DNA of 64,000 nt from Centrapalus pauciflorus (taxonomy: Eukaryota > Streptophyta > Magnoliopsida > Asterales > Asteraceae), in assembly GCA_020465985.1 (NCBI GenBank), contig JAANYP010002855.1, positions 62,001 through 126,000 on the forward strand, in the 5' to 3' direction. This document shows positions 1-11,636 of the stretch, piece after piece (position 1 is the first letter of the stretch; every line of letters starts with the position of its first letter). A program made the position numbers and the translations under genes. Below the pieces are notes generated by a model. That model was not told the DNA's origin, ran no database searches, and saw only the letters and a program-made list of their open reading frames with translations.

Positions 1-72
1 ATTGATCATCACCTCCTTCTTGTGTTCTTGAGGTGTTCAAGGTAAGAGATTTCATGCTAGAGGCTTCAATTT

Positions 73-75
<3 letters not shown>

Positions 76-155
<80 letters not shown>
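76..155. repeat. AT dinucleotide microsatellite inside the G1 5' LTR
   Basis: This is an uninterrupted AT run of 80 bases. The matching place in the 3' LTR (6565-6576) has only about 12 bases. Because the two LTRs were identical at insertion, the difference arose afterwards. Confidence 0.95.
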
Positions 156-158
<3 letters not shown>

Positions 159-889
159 GAGAATTGTGTGGGTTAGTTTATATGTGGTAAAGGACTGTTG
201 TGTAGTGTTTGTACATGTATTTTGAGGCTGAAATCGAGTGAGGAGAGTTAAAACCTCCTGGGCAGCCAGGAAAATCGCAGGTCAAGGTGCAGAGCACCGC
301 TTGGTCGCGGCACGACCCTCAGGGTCCTAGCGGCGCGAGCCGCAGCCTGCAGAGGCAATCCGGTTTGGTCATTGCGAGGGAGTTTTAGGTCGTTGATGGT
401 CTGATTTCCTTCGGGGTAGTGTCGGGTTGAATTATCCAGGGTTTTGGGTTTCGATGGGAGTCTCGTAAAGGGATTTCGGGGATCGGTTATCCATCCGGGA
501 GTGTGTTTCGGGTTTAGTTTAATTGTGATAATTATATTCGACTTGAGTTGTGTGATTATTGAGCTTGTTTTAATATGTGGGATTCGTGACGATTACAGGT
601 TGTAGCCGATCGCGTGTCGAGCCGCGTTAGAGTTTCGGATTCCAGTTGAATTCGGGTAGTCGGTGAGTACTCGAGTTCTTTCTAAACGCACGTGCATTCT
701 TTGAGTCGTCTGTGTGATTGTGGTATATGTGTATGAGATTGTGTTGTAGCACACAGGTATGAATTCTCTACCGTATACGTGCTACATGTGTTTGAGTTGC
801 AGGTGTCCGCGATATGTGATCGCGCAGGCTGACTGTCCCTAACCAGTCACGAAGTATGAGACTGTATATATACAGCAGTGTTTATTGCC

Positions 890-960
890 AGGTCGCTCCT
901 GTGCCCATTGTGAGCTAACCGCTGCTGTGTGCGACCTGTTAGCTGGGGAACGGCGTCCCC
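890..960 (+). other. Structured GC-rich island in the G1 LTR with interleaved inverted repeats
   Basis: AGGTCGC (890-896) is complementary to GCGACCT (931-937), and AGCTAAC (913-919) is complementary to GTTAGCT (938-944). The order is a-b-a'-b', so the two stems cross. A short GGGGA/TCCCC hairpin follows. The same layout is found in the 3' LTR (7312-7366), where one substitution changes an A-U pair to G-U. A role in RNA structure is only inferred. Confidence 0.4.
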
Positions 961-1464
961 TTGAGCAGAGATATGAGTTATACTTTGAGTTGCATATATG
1001 TGTAGAGATATTACTGTGTTGTGCATGCTATATGTGTTATGTTGCAGAGTCTAACCCTCGCGTACTCACGAGCTGTCCAGCTTATGTTTTCGAGTCTCCC
1101 GTGTCTCAGGCAACCATACAGTGGGGTCACAGCAACAGCAGCAACAACCGCCGAAGTAGAGGCCGGGGCAGTTCCGAGTTTGTGTATGCCGGTTGACTTT
1201 TGATACTTAGACTTTGGAGCTGTGATCTGTATTTTGTGATTGATCGGCATTGTGTAGCTATCAGTATTTAGTGTTTATCAGATAGTTCAGTTGTGTATGT
1301 GTTGTATCCGCATGTGACATGACGTATGACTTCTGTGTTAAAGTTTTAATTAATAGTGTTTTCCGCTAATCCTGTGACATATGTATCTTGAGATGATTGT
1401 GATATTGCCACTTATGATTGTTTATTGACGTGACATTTGTGTGAGAATTGTGGGTGTTACAGCT

Positions 1465-1476
1465 TGGTATCAGAGC
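1465..1476 (+). other. G1 primer-binding site (iMet tRNA)
   Basis: TGGTATCAGAGC begins three bases after the LTR end. It is the usual plant primer-binding site complementary to the 3' end of initiator methionine tRNA, where minus-strand DNA synthesis starts. Confidence 0.95.
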
Positions 1477-1642
1477 TTATGGTTTCAGTATTGAGTATCA
1501 GTGGATGCTTGAGGTTTTACCGTGTTCAGATCCGTGGGATTCTTCCCTGAGACTGAGTTTAGCAGAATTAACTGACCTAGCTTATTGTATAACGCTGGGT
1601 GGTCGCTATGTTATCTTACCTTTGTGATATGTGCAGGTGATT

Positions 1643-2850
1643 ATGGCAGATCATGGAGAGGGTTCAGGGCCCGAGAGGCCAGCGGGGGACGAGTACATAC
1701 GTCGATCAGAGATGCTAGCAGTGTTAACTGAGTTCTATAGAGAGAGAGATAAGCAGCGACAGAGATCAGATCCGCCGCCAGTTACTAGTGTTGAGACAGG
1801 GGTTGGGGCATCTTGTTCTTCTGCTCCGCGAGGTGGGTCCTTTAAGGACTTTATGGCAAGAGGCCCACCTCAGTTCCGAGGTGGTGGGGAGCCGGTTGCG
1901 GCTATGGCGTGGGAGAGAGAGATCGAGGCGGCCTTCCGAGTCGCCCAAGTTGATCCAAGGGATATGGTCGGTTATGCGGCCTATTTTCTAAAGGGAGGGG
2001 CTTCACAGTGGTGGAAGTCCATTGAGTCATCTATGACTACAGCTGCAGCGTATGCCATGTCGTGGGAGCAGTTTCGTGCTATTTTCGAGTTGCAATATAT
2101 TCCCCGAGATGAGCGTCGGGAGATGGAGTGTCGTTTTCTACATCTTCAGCAGGGCGGCATGTCAGTCCAGTAGTATGTAGACAGATTTAATGAGTATGCA
2201 CAGTTTGCACCCCAGCATGTAGATTCAGAGGTTCGTAAGGCTGATGCCTTTATTGATGGTTTGCGGTCAGACATCCGGGAATTTGTCGGGCTTCACGATG
2301 CTCCTACATTTTCGAGAGCCTTGGAGTTGGCTCGTGTTAGAGAGAGGGAGATTGAGAGGCAGAGGGGTCAGCCTCCATCCCAGAGACAGAGGACAGGGAC
2401 GTCCGAGCAGTCCCATAGTTACTACCGAGAGCCTCAGGATGTCCAGAGAGAGAGAGAGCCTGAGCAGCAGCAGAGTCAGGGGCAAGGTTCGGGATTCCGC
2501 AGAGATCGAGATAGGGGCAGAGACCGCATGTCTAGGAGGTCGGGCCAGTATCAGGGGTCAGGGACGGCCAGCCAGAGTTAGGGTCAGACTTCTCGCTATA
2601 GTGCTCCCAGTCAGAGTCAGAGTAGCGTGGGGCAGAGGTCCCAGCCATCAGGGAGCCGAGCTGGCAGTTATTCAGGGGAGAGAGACTGCCAGAGATGCCG
2701 TCGTCGTCATTCCGGTCCTTGCATGCCGGTGCAGCCCAGATGTTACCGTTGTGGGCAGTATGGCCACACATCTTTCATGTGTACTTCGAGGGATAGCCTG
2801 TGCTTCCGTTGGGGGAGGCAGGTCATATAGCCAGAGATTGCCCAGATGCG
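1643..2850 (+). pseudogene. G1 gag (broken)
   Basis: This was the structural Gag protein forming the virus-like particle. The start at 1643 is the first ATG in the frame that carries the conserved gag core, which includes a retrotransposon Gag WW-rich helix region around 2000-2110. A charged Arg/Gln/Ser-rich tail runs 2340-2690, followed by a CX2CX4HX4C zinc knuckle (CYRCGQYGHTSFMC) near 2740. A second knuckle is split over two frames near 2810-2840. In-frame stops are TAG 2171-2173 and TAG 2579-2581, with at least two frameshifts between 2810 and 2870. An acceptor-like GTGCAG lies 7 bases before the ATG. The family assignment is firm; the gene is dead. Confidence 0.85.
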
Positions 2851-2869
2851 CCGCCAGCTGTGAGTCTAC

Positions 2870-4404
2870 CGATGTTGTATCCGGTACGTATATCCTGAAC
2901 GGGCTTAGTGCTCGTATTTTATTTGATTTTGGAGCGGATCGCTCGTATGTATCTGTTGTGTTTTGTGCCTACTTTTCTGTGCCTCCTACTGTTTTACCTG
3001 TTCTGTTAGTTGTTGAGAGGGTAGATGGTAGTACGGCGTTAGTGAGTCGGGTGTTTAGAGATTGTGTTCTTGAGATAGATGCTAACCGGTTTTTGATTGA
3101 TCTATTGCCGATAGAGATCAGTAGTTTTGATGTGATAGTGGGTATGGATTGGATGAAAGCCAGGCAGGCCGACATTCTGTGTGCAAAGAAGATGATCCGG
3201 ATACCCATTTCAGACAGTGAGATTGTGACAGTGTATGGCGAGAGGCGCCGAGGCGAGATCGGTATTGTTTCGATGGCCCGAGCTCAGAGATATGTTGCAA
3301 AGGGATGTGAGACCTTTCTGGCTTATGTTGTTGACGCCACATTAGAGAAGAAGACCATAGCGGATATACCTGTGATCCGAGAGTTCCCTGAGGTATTCCC
3401 AGAGGAGTTGCCTGGGTTACCGTCAGATCGTCAGGTTGAATTTCGTATCGACCTTATCCCTGGAGCGGTGCCTATTGCGAAGACGCCTTATAGGCTGGCA
3501 CATACTGAGATGCGAGAGATGATGTCACAGCTTCAGGAGTTGCTGGATCGTGGATTTATCCGTCTGAAGTCGTCCCCGTGGGGAGCTCCCGTGTTGTGTG
3601 TGAAGAAGAAGGACGGTTCTATGCGGATGTGTATTGACTATCGAGAGTTAAATAAAGTGACGGTGAAGAACCGTTATCCGCTTCCACGCGTCGAAGATCT
3701 GTTTGATCAGTTGCACGGTTCGAGCTTCTTCTCGAAGATTGATTTGAGATCAGGGTATCATCAGCCGAGAGTTAGAGACGAGGATGTTCCGAAGACTGCG
3801 TTTCGGACGAGATACGGCCATTATGAGTTCCTTGTGATGCCCTTCGGACTGACTAACGCACCCGCGACATTCATGGATTTGATGAACAAGGTGTGTAGAG
3901 CTATGTTGGATAGGTTCGTAATTGTCTTTATTGACGATATCATGATATATTCAAGGAGTGCCAAGGACCACGAGCAGCACTTGCGAGAGGTTTTGACTGT
4001 GCTGCGAGAGGAGCGATTGTATGCGAAGTTCTCCAAGTGTGAGTTCTGGTTGCGAGAGGTCCAGTTTTTGGGGCACGTTGTGAGTGGCGAGGGTATTTCA
4101 GTGGATCCGGCGAAGATAGAGGCCGTCATGAGTTGGGAGCGCCGAAGACTGTGCCTGAGGTCCGCAGCTTCTTGGGACTAGCCGGTTACTATCACCGCTT
4201 CATTCAAGACTTCTCGAGGATTGCCAGGCCGTTGACGAGATTGACACGGCAGTCCGTTCCTTTCGTGTGGTCCGATGAGCAGGAGTCGGCGTTCAGAGAG
4301 CTGAAGACCCGGTTATGTCAGGCTCCAGTGTTAGCATTGCCCGAGGGTACAGAGGATTTCGTAGTCTATTGTGATGCATCAGGTACCGGGTTGAGTTGGA
4401 CGTG
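2870..4404 (+). pseudogene. G1 pol, protease and reverse transcriptase part (broken)
   Basis: The retroviral-type aspartic protease comes first, but its active-site motif reads LFDFGAD where the family has D-S/T-G, so the protease is probably dead. Reverse transcriptase follows from about 3400, with SPWGAPVL, CIDYRELN, KIDLRSGYHQ, MPFGLTNAPATF and the catalytic FIDDIMIYS (near 3930) all visible. The frame shifts near 4130 in the RT thumb/connection and continues in another frame to a stop at 4403-4405. An apparent internal deletion of roughly 30 codons removes the middle of the RNase H start, since the segment between CDASGTGL and the following FALKIWRHYLYG seen in sister elements is missing. 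Confidence 0.9.
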
Positions 4405-6105
4405 ATAGTGTTTGCACTGAAGATATGGCGTCATTATTTGTATGGTTCGCGGTTCGTGGTGTATACAGATCACAAGAGTCTTCAGTATTTGTTCAGTCAG
4501 AAGGAGTTGAATATGAGACAGCGGCGCAGCCTCGAGCTACTGAAGGATTATGACTGCGAGATTCAGTATCATCCGGGTAGGGCGAATGTGGTGGCCGATG
4601 CGTTGAGCCGCAAGGAGTGCGGCCAGACGGTGGTTTCCCGAGCAGCGAGGCTCGAGGTCACGTCGACTCTTGTGGACAGTCTGAGATTAGCCCAGTTAGA
4701 GGGCTTGCGAGCCGAGAATGTGAAGAGAGAGCGGCTTACAGGGCAGCTTGATGTGCAGAGAAGAGATAGCAGGGGCTTACATGTGTTTCACGATCGAGTC
4801 TGGGTTCCGAGAATCGGTAATATGCGACAACTGATTTTAGATGAGTCGCACCGTTCGAGACTGTCTATTCACCCCGGGAGCGCCAAGATGTACAGAGATC
4901 TGCGTGAGTATTACTTGTGGCCTGGGATGAAGAGAGATGTGGGCCGATATGTCGAGGAGTGCATAACTTGTCTGCGAGTTAAGGCCGAGCATCAAAAGCC
5001 TCATGGGCATCTACAGCCTCTAGAGATCCCCGAGTGGAAGTGGTATCATATCACGATGGATTTCATCGTCAGACTTCCACGCATGGTTCGAGGCAATGAT
5101 ATGATCTGGGTGATTGTGGATCGGTTGACGAAGAGTGCCCACTTTCTAGCGGTTCGGGGCACCATTACTATGGATCAGTTGGCTCGGTTGTACATTAATG
5201 AGATAGTTTCGAGGCACGGCGTTCCGATGTCGATTACGTCCGATAGAGATACGCGGTTTACATCAAGATTCTGGCAGAGTTTTTAGCGCAAGTTGGGGAC
5301 CAGAGTTCAATTGAGTACAGCGTATAGACCTCAAACAGACGGGCAGACAGAGCGGACGAATCAGACTCTCGAGGATATGCTCCGAGCTTATGCGATCGAT
5401 TTCAGTGGTAGTTGGGACGTTCACTTGCCGTTGGTCGAATTTGCGTACCATAACAGCTACCATACCTCCATCAAGGTGGCTCCATTCGAGGCACTGTATG
5501 GGCGTAAGTGCCTAAACCCGGTGTGTCGGGGTGAGGTCGGCGAGCGACCTATTAGTGGGCCCGAGTTGCTACAGGAGACGAGCGATAAGGTGGCGGTTAT
5601 CCGCGAGCATATGAGAGTGGCACAGAGCCAGTAAAAGACTTATGCCGATCGTCGTCTGATTGAGCTTGAGTTCAGTGTCGCGGACCGCGTGATGTTGAAA
5701 GTATCGCCGTGGAAAGGAGTTATCAGATTCAGACACCGAGGTAAGATGAGTCCACGGTACATCGGTCTGTTCGAGATCATTTCCAGGGTCCGAGATCAGG
5801 CGTATAGATTGAGGTTGCCTCCCGAGTTAGCTGGAGTTCATGACACATTTCATTTGAGTCATCTGAGAAAATGTTTGGCCAAAGACGATCAGTTCGTGCC
5901 GTTATCCGAGATCACCATGGATGATCATCTGAGGTATGTCGAGCAGCCTGAGGCGATTACTGACCGGAAGATAAAGAAATTGCGAAATAAAGAGATCGCG
6001 CTAGTACTCGTTCAGTGGAGACATCATAAGGGTACTAGTGCCACCTGGGAGCCCGAGGCCGAGTTGAGGAGCCGATATCCGCAGCTGTTCCCGAGTCCGA
6101 GTTAG
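4396..6105 (+). pseudogene. G1 pol, RNase H, integrase and chromodomain part (broken)
   Basis: RNase H residues include TDHKSLQYLF and VADALSRK (near 4610). Integrase follows: the HHCC zinc domain (two His near 4850-4875, CITC near 4965), then the catalytic core with TMDF and TSDRD aspartates (near 5057 and 5240). In-frame stops TAG 5284-5286 and TAA 5632-5634 interrupt it. The C-terminus (5700-6105) has the SPWKGVIRF-type GPY/F region and a chromodomain-like tail containing VQWRHHKG and ATWEPEAEL. This places G1 in the chromovirus branch of Ty3/gypsy, most like Tekay/Del. The final stop at 6103-6105 lies 35 bases before the 3' LTR. Confidence 0.9.
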
Positions 6106-6126
6106 ATTCCGGGACGAAATCTTTTT

Positions 6127-6140
6127 AAGAGGAGAGGATT
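6127..6140 (+). other. G1 polypurine tract
   Basis: AAGAGGAGAGGATT abuts the 3' LTR start. This is the expected primer for plus-strand DNA synthesis. Confidence 0.8.
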
Positions 6141-7883
6141 TGTAACATCCCGGATTTGAGCCTGGTACGTGGATTTAATTTATTGGCTCATTAATTTATT
6201 ATTATTGTGTGTTCCAATTAAATTCCGTTTCGTGGATTCAACGTGTCGAGACCGAGTGATACGTGTCTCCGAGTTGATAATTAGTGGATTATTATTATCA
6301 TTGAGATCGTGGATTTAATTGGGTCCAAATGATATTAATTGTGAAAAAGTGAAATCGGGTTCGGATTTAGCGGGTTCGGGACATGCTTAATTAGGGAAGT
6401 GGATATATATATGCATGCTTAATTGTGTGTATGTGTGATCATCTGGAGCTGCAAAGGATCATCATATCAGGTTCAATTGGTTGCTGAAAATTGATCATCA
6501 CCTCCTTCTTGTGTTCTTGAGGTGTTCAAGGTAAGAGATTTCATGCTAGAGGTTTCAATTTGTGATATATATATATTGTGAGAATTGTGTGGGTTAGTTT
6601 ATATGTGGTAAAGGACTGTTGTGTAGTGTTTGTACATGTATTTTGATGCTGAAATCGAGTGAGAAGGGTTAAAACCTCCTGGGCAGCTATGAAAATCGCA
6701 GGTCAAGGTGCAGAGCACCGCTTAGTCGCGGCGCGAACCTCAGGGTCCTAGCGGCGCGAGCCGCAGCCTGCCGAGGCAATCCGGTTTGGTCATTGTGGGG
6801 GAGTTTTAGGTCGTTGAGGGTCTGATTTCCTTCGGGGTAGTGTTGGGTTGAATTATCCAGGGTTTTGGGTTTCGATGGGATTGTCGTAAAGGGATTTCGG
6901 GGATCGGTTATCCGTCCGGGAGTGTGTTTCGGGTTTAGTTTAATTGTGATAATTATATTCGACTTGAGTTGTGTGGTTATTGAGCTTGTGTTAATATGTG
7001 GGATTCGTGACGATTACAGGTTCTAGCCGATCGCTTGTCGAGCCGCGTTAGAGTTTCGGATTCCAGTTGAATTCGGGTAGTCGGTGAGTACTCGAGTTCT
7101 TTCTAAATGCACGTGCATTCTTTCAGTCGTCTGTGTGATTGTGGTATATGTGTATGAGATTGTGTTGTAGCGCGCATGTATGAATTCTCTACCCTATACG
7201 TGCTATATGTGTTTTGAGTTGCAGGTGTCCGCGATATGTGATCGCGTAGGCTGACTGTCCCTAACCAGTCACGAAGTATGAGACTATATATATACAACAG
7301 TGTTTATTGCCAGGTCGCTCATGTGCCCATTGTGAGCTAACCGCTGCTGTGTGCGGCCTGTTAGCTGGGGAACGGCGTCCCCTTGAGCAGAGATATGTGT
7401 TATGCATTGAGTTGCATATATGTGTAGAGATATTACTGTGTTGAGCATGCTATATGTGTTATGTTGTAGAGTCTAACCCTCGCGTACTCACGAGCTGTCC
7501 CGCTTATGTTTTCGAGTCTCCCGTGTCTCAGGCAACCATACAGTGGGGTCACAGCAGCAGCAACAACAACCGCCGAAGTAGAGGTCGGGGCAGTTCCGAG
7601 TTTGTGTATGCCGGTTGACTTTTGATACGTAGACTTTGGAGCTGTGATCTGTATTTTGTGATTGATCGGCAATGTGTAGCTATCAGTAGTTAGTGTTTAT
7701 CAGATAGTTCAGTTGTGTATGTGTTGTATCCGCATGTGACATGATGTATGACTTCTGTGTTAAAGTTTTAGTTAATAGTGTTTTCCGCTAATCCTGTGAC
7801 ATGTGTATCTTGAGATGATTGCGATATTGCCACTTATGATTGTTTATTGACGTGGCATTTGTGTGAGAATTGTGTGTGTTACA
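6141..7883 (+). repeat. G1 3' LTR, complete (1,743 bp)
   Basis: It begins TGTAACATCC and ends GTGTGTTACA. Positions 6490-7883 match the 5' LTR at 1-1461. A TATA-like run (about 6401-6412) lies 120-130 bases before a donor-like CAAG|GTAAGAG at 6531-6532. After 7883 the sequence changes at once to copia-element coding DNA, so this is the insertion boundary. The predicted 5-bp target-site duplicate here is GAGAC (7884-7888), but its partner is off the left edge. Confidence 0.95.
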
Positions 7884-9060
7884 GAGACATACTCACGAAC
7901 TTTGTAGAAAAGTTCTGTGGGACGGTCAGATTTAGAAATGATCAGTTTTGTCCGATCAGAGGATACGGGAGTCTCACATATGACAAAATTACCATTCAAA
8001 AGGTTTTTCATGTTGATGGTCTTGGACATAATTTGTTTAGTATTGGACAGTTGTGTGATAAAGGATTAGAAGTCAACTTCAAAGCCAATCGGTGCAGCGT
8101 CAGATCCGGAGAAGGTAAGGAAGTATTGGCAGGAAACAGGAAAACCAATTTGTTTCATTGACTTAGCCTCGATTAATCTGAAACAGCATGGCTATGGCAT
8201 CGTCGCCTTTCACATCTGAACTTCAATGAATTAACCAACCAGCGAAAGGAGGGTTAGTTAAAGGGCTGCCAACTCTCAAATTCCAAAAGGAGCAGTTGTG
8301 TGCCGCATGTGAAAAAGGAAAAATGACAAGAGTTTCACACAAATCCAAAACCGAACACTCATCCACGAGAGCACTGGAATTACTTCATATGGATTTGTGG
8401 GGACCAATGAGAGTACAAAGCATTAATAAGAAACGATATATATTGGTTATAGTTGATGACTATTCACGATACACATGGGTTTTCTTCCTGAGGTCCAAAT
8501 CGGATTCAACCGAAACTATCATAGACTTCATCCGGAAAATACAAGTGAAGTTGCAACTCACAATTCAGTCAATCCGCTCAGATAACGGAACAGAATTCAA
8601 GAACAAATCGCTTGACTCATTTTTGAATTCTGTAGGAATTACACATCAGTTTTCAGCTGCTCGAACTCCACAACAAAACGGTGTCGTTGAAAGAAGAAAT
8701 TGGACACTAGTGGAATCAGCTAGGACAATGCTGGCGTATTCAAATTTACCGTTATTCTTATGCGCACAAGCAGTTGCAACAGCTTGTTTCACATAGAATC
8801 GTTCAATCATAAATAAGAGATTCAGAAAGACTCCTTATGAATTGACTAATAAACGAATACCTAATATTAAATTTTTCCATGTCTTTGGTTGCAGATGCTT
8901 TATTCTAAACGACAAAGATAATCTTGGAAAGTTTAATCAAAAGGCAGATGAAGGAATATTCATAGGATATTCAAAGGAGTCGGTTGCTTTCCCTGTGTAC
9001 AACAAGAGAACCAAAACAGTCAATGAGAGCGTGAACGTCAAATTTGATGAAGGAGTGGTA
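7884..9060 (+). pseudogene. C1 Ty1/copia pol: protease tail, GAG-pre-integrase and integrase (broken)
   Basis: Coding DNA resumes directly after the G1 LTR with the region following the copia protease active site (LTNFVEKFCGTVRF, GLGHNLFSIGQLCDKGL). The protease active site itself must lie off the left edge. A stop at 8159-8161 and a frame change to about 8180 interrupt it. The integrase zinc domain is WLWHRR...H and LCAACEKGK (near 8300), followed by the core with LLHMDLWGP, RSDNGTEF and TPQQNGVVERRN (the D,D,E triad region). TAG at 8794-8796 breaks the frame. The motif wording is typical of the Sirevirus (SIRE/Maximus) lineage of copia elements. Confidence 0.9.
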
Positions 9061-11161
9061 ATGGCTTCTGAACACGCCAGTTCAGGACCCGAACCTAATA
9101 CGCAGACTTCACTGGAGTCATCTGAACAAAATGCTGAACACTCTGAATTACATAAGTTGTTTGAGAATTTTTATGAAGACTGTTTTGAGAAGCCCAAAAC
9201 TAATGTTCTAAATTTGGTGCCTGACAGGATTACTAAAGATTCCGTTGTAGTCTCTGATCTTTCTCATCAACAAGTTTCAGAAGAAACTGGAGATGCCTCA
9301 ACAACAAATGTGCAATTGACAACTGAGATTGCACAACCCATTGAACCTCCAAATTCTTCTGAAACCCCCTTAACTTCTGAACATTCAGAAGCTCCTAACT
9401 CAGATATCCCACCCACTACATCTGAAGTAACCCCCCGACCAACATATCTATATCGTAATCCCAATCAAGACCAAATAGAACCGTTTCCACATACTTTTAA
9501 GTGGACGAGAAATCACTCAATAGAAAACATTATTGGTGATCCATCCGCTTCAGTCCAAACCAGAAGGGCCACCATAAATGAGTGTCTATTTTCAAATTTT
9601 CTAAGTAAAATAGAGCCCAAGAATGTAAAAGAAGCACTTCTGGACGCTGATTGGATTGTGGCGATGCAAGAAAAACTGAACCAGTTCGAACGGTTAAAGG
9701 TCTGGAGACTTGTTGAGCGCCCTAAAGACAAATCCATCATAGGCACGAAGTGGATCTTTAAAAACAAGAAGGAGGAACATGGAGTAATCATTCGAAATAA
9801 AGCTCGTCTCGTTGCCAAAGGATACAGCCAACAAGAAGGGATTGACTACGATAAAACGTTTGCACCAGTTGCACGAATCGAAGCGATTAAAATGTTTTTA
9901 GCTTTTGCCGCTCACAAAAACTTTACAGTTTATCGAATGGATGTTAAAACTGCGTTTTTAAATGGGGAACTAACAGATGAAGTTTATACATATCAACCCG
10001 AAGGTTTTACTGATCCTTCGAAACCTGATCATGTATATATTTTAGATAAGTCACTGTATGGCCTTAAACAAGCACCGCGTGCTTGGTATGATGCACTTTC
10101 AACATATCTGTTGAAATGTGGATTTAACAAAGGTGCAGTTGACACAACCCTGTTTATAAAACGTTAGGGGCCGGATATCATAGTTATACAAATATATGTA
10201 GATGACATAATATTTGGGTCTACAAATCCGGAATTTTGTAAAAAATTCGCATTTTTAATTTCCCAAAAATTCGAAATGAGCATGATGGGAGAAATAAATT
10301 TTTTTCTTAGGATTACAAGTTAAACAACTAGTTGATGGTATTTTTATAAATCAGTCAAAATATATACAAGACATGTTAATGAAATTTAACATGGTTAACA
10401 GTACTCCTATGAAAACTCCCATGGCTCCAGATTCAAAGTCAAAACTCGATGAGGACATTTCGGGGAAACCTGTAGATGTAACTCACTATCGAGGTATAAT
10501 TGGGTCATTGATGTACTTAACAGCTAGTACACCGGATATTACTTTTGCTACATGTGTGTGTGCAAGATATCAGGCGAATCCTAAAGAATCACATTTAACA
10601 GCTGCGAAAAGAATTTTAAGATATCTCAAAGGAACTCCAAACCTTGGTTTGTGGTATATAAGAGAATCTTCATTTAATCTAACTGCTTTTTCTGACGCTG
10701 ATCACGCAGGTGATAAGATGGACAGAAAAAGTACGTCTGGACCAGTACATTTCTTAGGTGACAAACCCGTATGCTGGTCATCCAAGAAACAACATTGCGT
10801 CTCATTGTCTACAGCTGAAGCAGAATACGTTGCTGTATCTTCTTGCTGTTCTCAGGTGTTGTGAATGAAGAGCCAACTACGCGATTATGGGTTTACACCA
10901 AAGAAAATACCCATCTACTGTGATTCTCAGAGTGCAATAGCTATTGCATCAAATCCGGTGCAACATTCAAAAACAAAACACATTGACTTTCGGTACCATT
11001 TTATAAAGGATCATGTAGAAAATGGAAATATAGAATTCTATTTTGTGCCTACTGAATATCAACTAGCTGATTTGTTTACCAAAGCGTTAGATGAAAAAAT
11101 GTTTAATTTTTTGGTATGCAAATTAGGTATGTTGAATGGTTTAGATTTAATAATTCAGTAG
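9061..11161 (+). pseudogene. C1 Ty1/copia pol: linker, reverse transcriptase and RNase H (broken)
   Basis: A Ser/Thr/Glu/Pro-rich linker (9061-9500) joins integrase to RT. RT begins near 9620 and shows KARLVAKGYSQQEGIDY, MDVKTAFLNG, SLYGLKQAPRAWY and the catalytic YVDDIIFGS (near 10195). A stop TAG 10165-10167 and a frameshift in a T-rich run near 10300 interrupt RT. RNase H shows LTAFSDADHAGD, STSGPVHFLGD, LSTAEAEYVA and VPTEYQLADLFTKAL. TGA 10862-10864 is in frame within RNase H. The natural end is TAG 11159-11161. The domain order integrase-RT-RNase H defines Ty1/copia; the C-terminal wording fits Sirevirus. Confidence 0.92.
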
Positions 11162-11277
11162 CTTCATTTTATAATTTTAAATTTTCATTTTTTATTGATT
11201 TTAATCTGATGTTAAATTCTTAGATCTTAAGAAGTTAATATACTTTGGAATTTAACAAGATCTGGATTGTCATTTGC

Positions 11278-11414
11278 AGGGGGAGCAGAAAAATAAATTT
11301 ATCTGATTTTAAGTAAATCTGATAAAATTTATCTGTTATTTTGTAGGGGGAGCTCAGCTGAGAAATACAATACACTTTTGAGGGGGAGCAACATTCAGAA
11401 ATTAAAGGGGGAGC
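11278..11414 (+). repeat. Four PPT-like GGGGGAGC tracts after C1 pol
   Basis: AGGGGGAGC occurs at 11278-11286, 11345-11353, 11381-11389 and 11406-11414. Multiple polypurine tracts downstream of pol are a known Sirevirus feature. A fifth (GGGGGAGATT) sits directly before the 3' LTR at 16741. They may prime plus-strand synthesis at several points. Confidence 0.85.
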
Positions 11415-11586
11415 ATTTTACAATTTTTTTTTGGTTATGAGTATTTTCAAATTTTTATTAGTTTTGTTTAAATCTGTTTTTAATTTATTTTAAAAATTTT
11501 TTCTTGTTTTGTTTGTTTTTAATTTTTATTTTCTTAAATTTTTTTTTTTGAAAAGATATTAAGTGGGTTTTATTTTTTTTGGATGA

Positions 11587-11636
11587 TGGGCCGGATAAAA
11601 TTGAAAATAATGGGCCGGTTCACTCTTTCTATAAAT
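11587..11636 (+). promoter_or_regulatory. Candidate internal promoter for C1 ORF3
   Basis: Two TGGGCC motifs (11587-11592 and 11611-11616), which are plant site II-type promoter elements, lie just upstream of a TATA box TATAAAT at 11630-11636. The following DNA is CT-rich and leader-like (TTTCACTATTCATCATC near 11670). A start near 11660-11665 would fit plant spacing. This sits between pol and ORF3, far from the LTR promoter. It is predicted from motifs only. Confidence 0.5.

Larger units (their letters stand above)
1..1461 (+). repeat. G1 5' LTR, left end cut by window edge (Ty3/gypsy, Tekay-like)
   Basis: The sequence matches 6490-7883 nearly base for base, apart from scattered substitutions and one AT-repeat length difference, so the two are the LTR pair of one element. 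The LTR ends in GGGTGTTACA at 1461 and a primer-binding site follows directly. It should carry the promoter, leader and polyadenylation signals of G1. A splice-donor-like CAAG|GTAAGAG lies at 42-43. A GC-rich island at about 830-960 holds several inverted repeats. The first ~349 bases of the LTR are outside the window, judged from the complete 3' copy. Confidence 0.95.

Noticed and set aside
885..1250. Overlapping ORFs of 60-103 codons on both strands in the G1 LTR (and its copy near 7433-7672)
   Set aside because: They lie inside an LTR, overlap on both strands, show no domain, and the change between LTR copies is not coding-like.
1465..1476. tRNA gene
   Set aside because: The match to initiator tRNA is only the 12-base primer-binding site; no cloverleaf follows.
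2244..2870. N-terminal 200 codons of the long frame that contains G1 protease-RT
   Set aside because: This part is the shifted-frame shadow of gag; homology to pol starts only near 2870.
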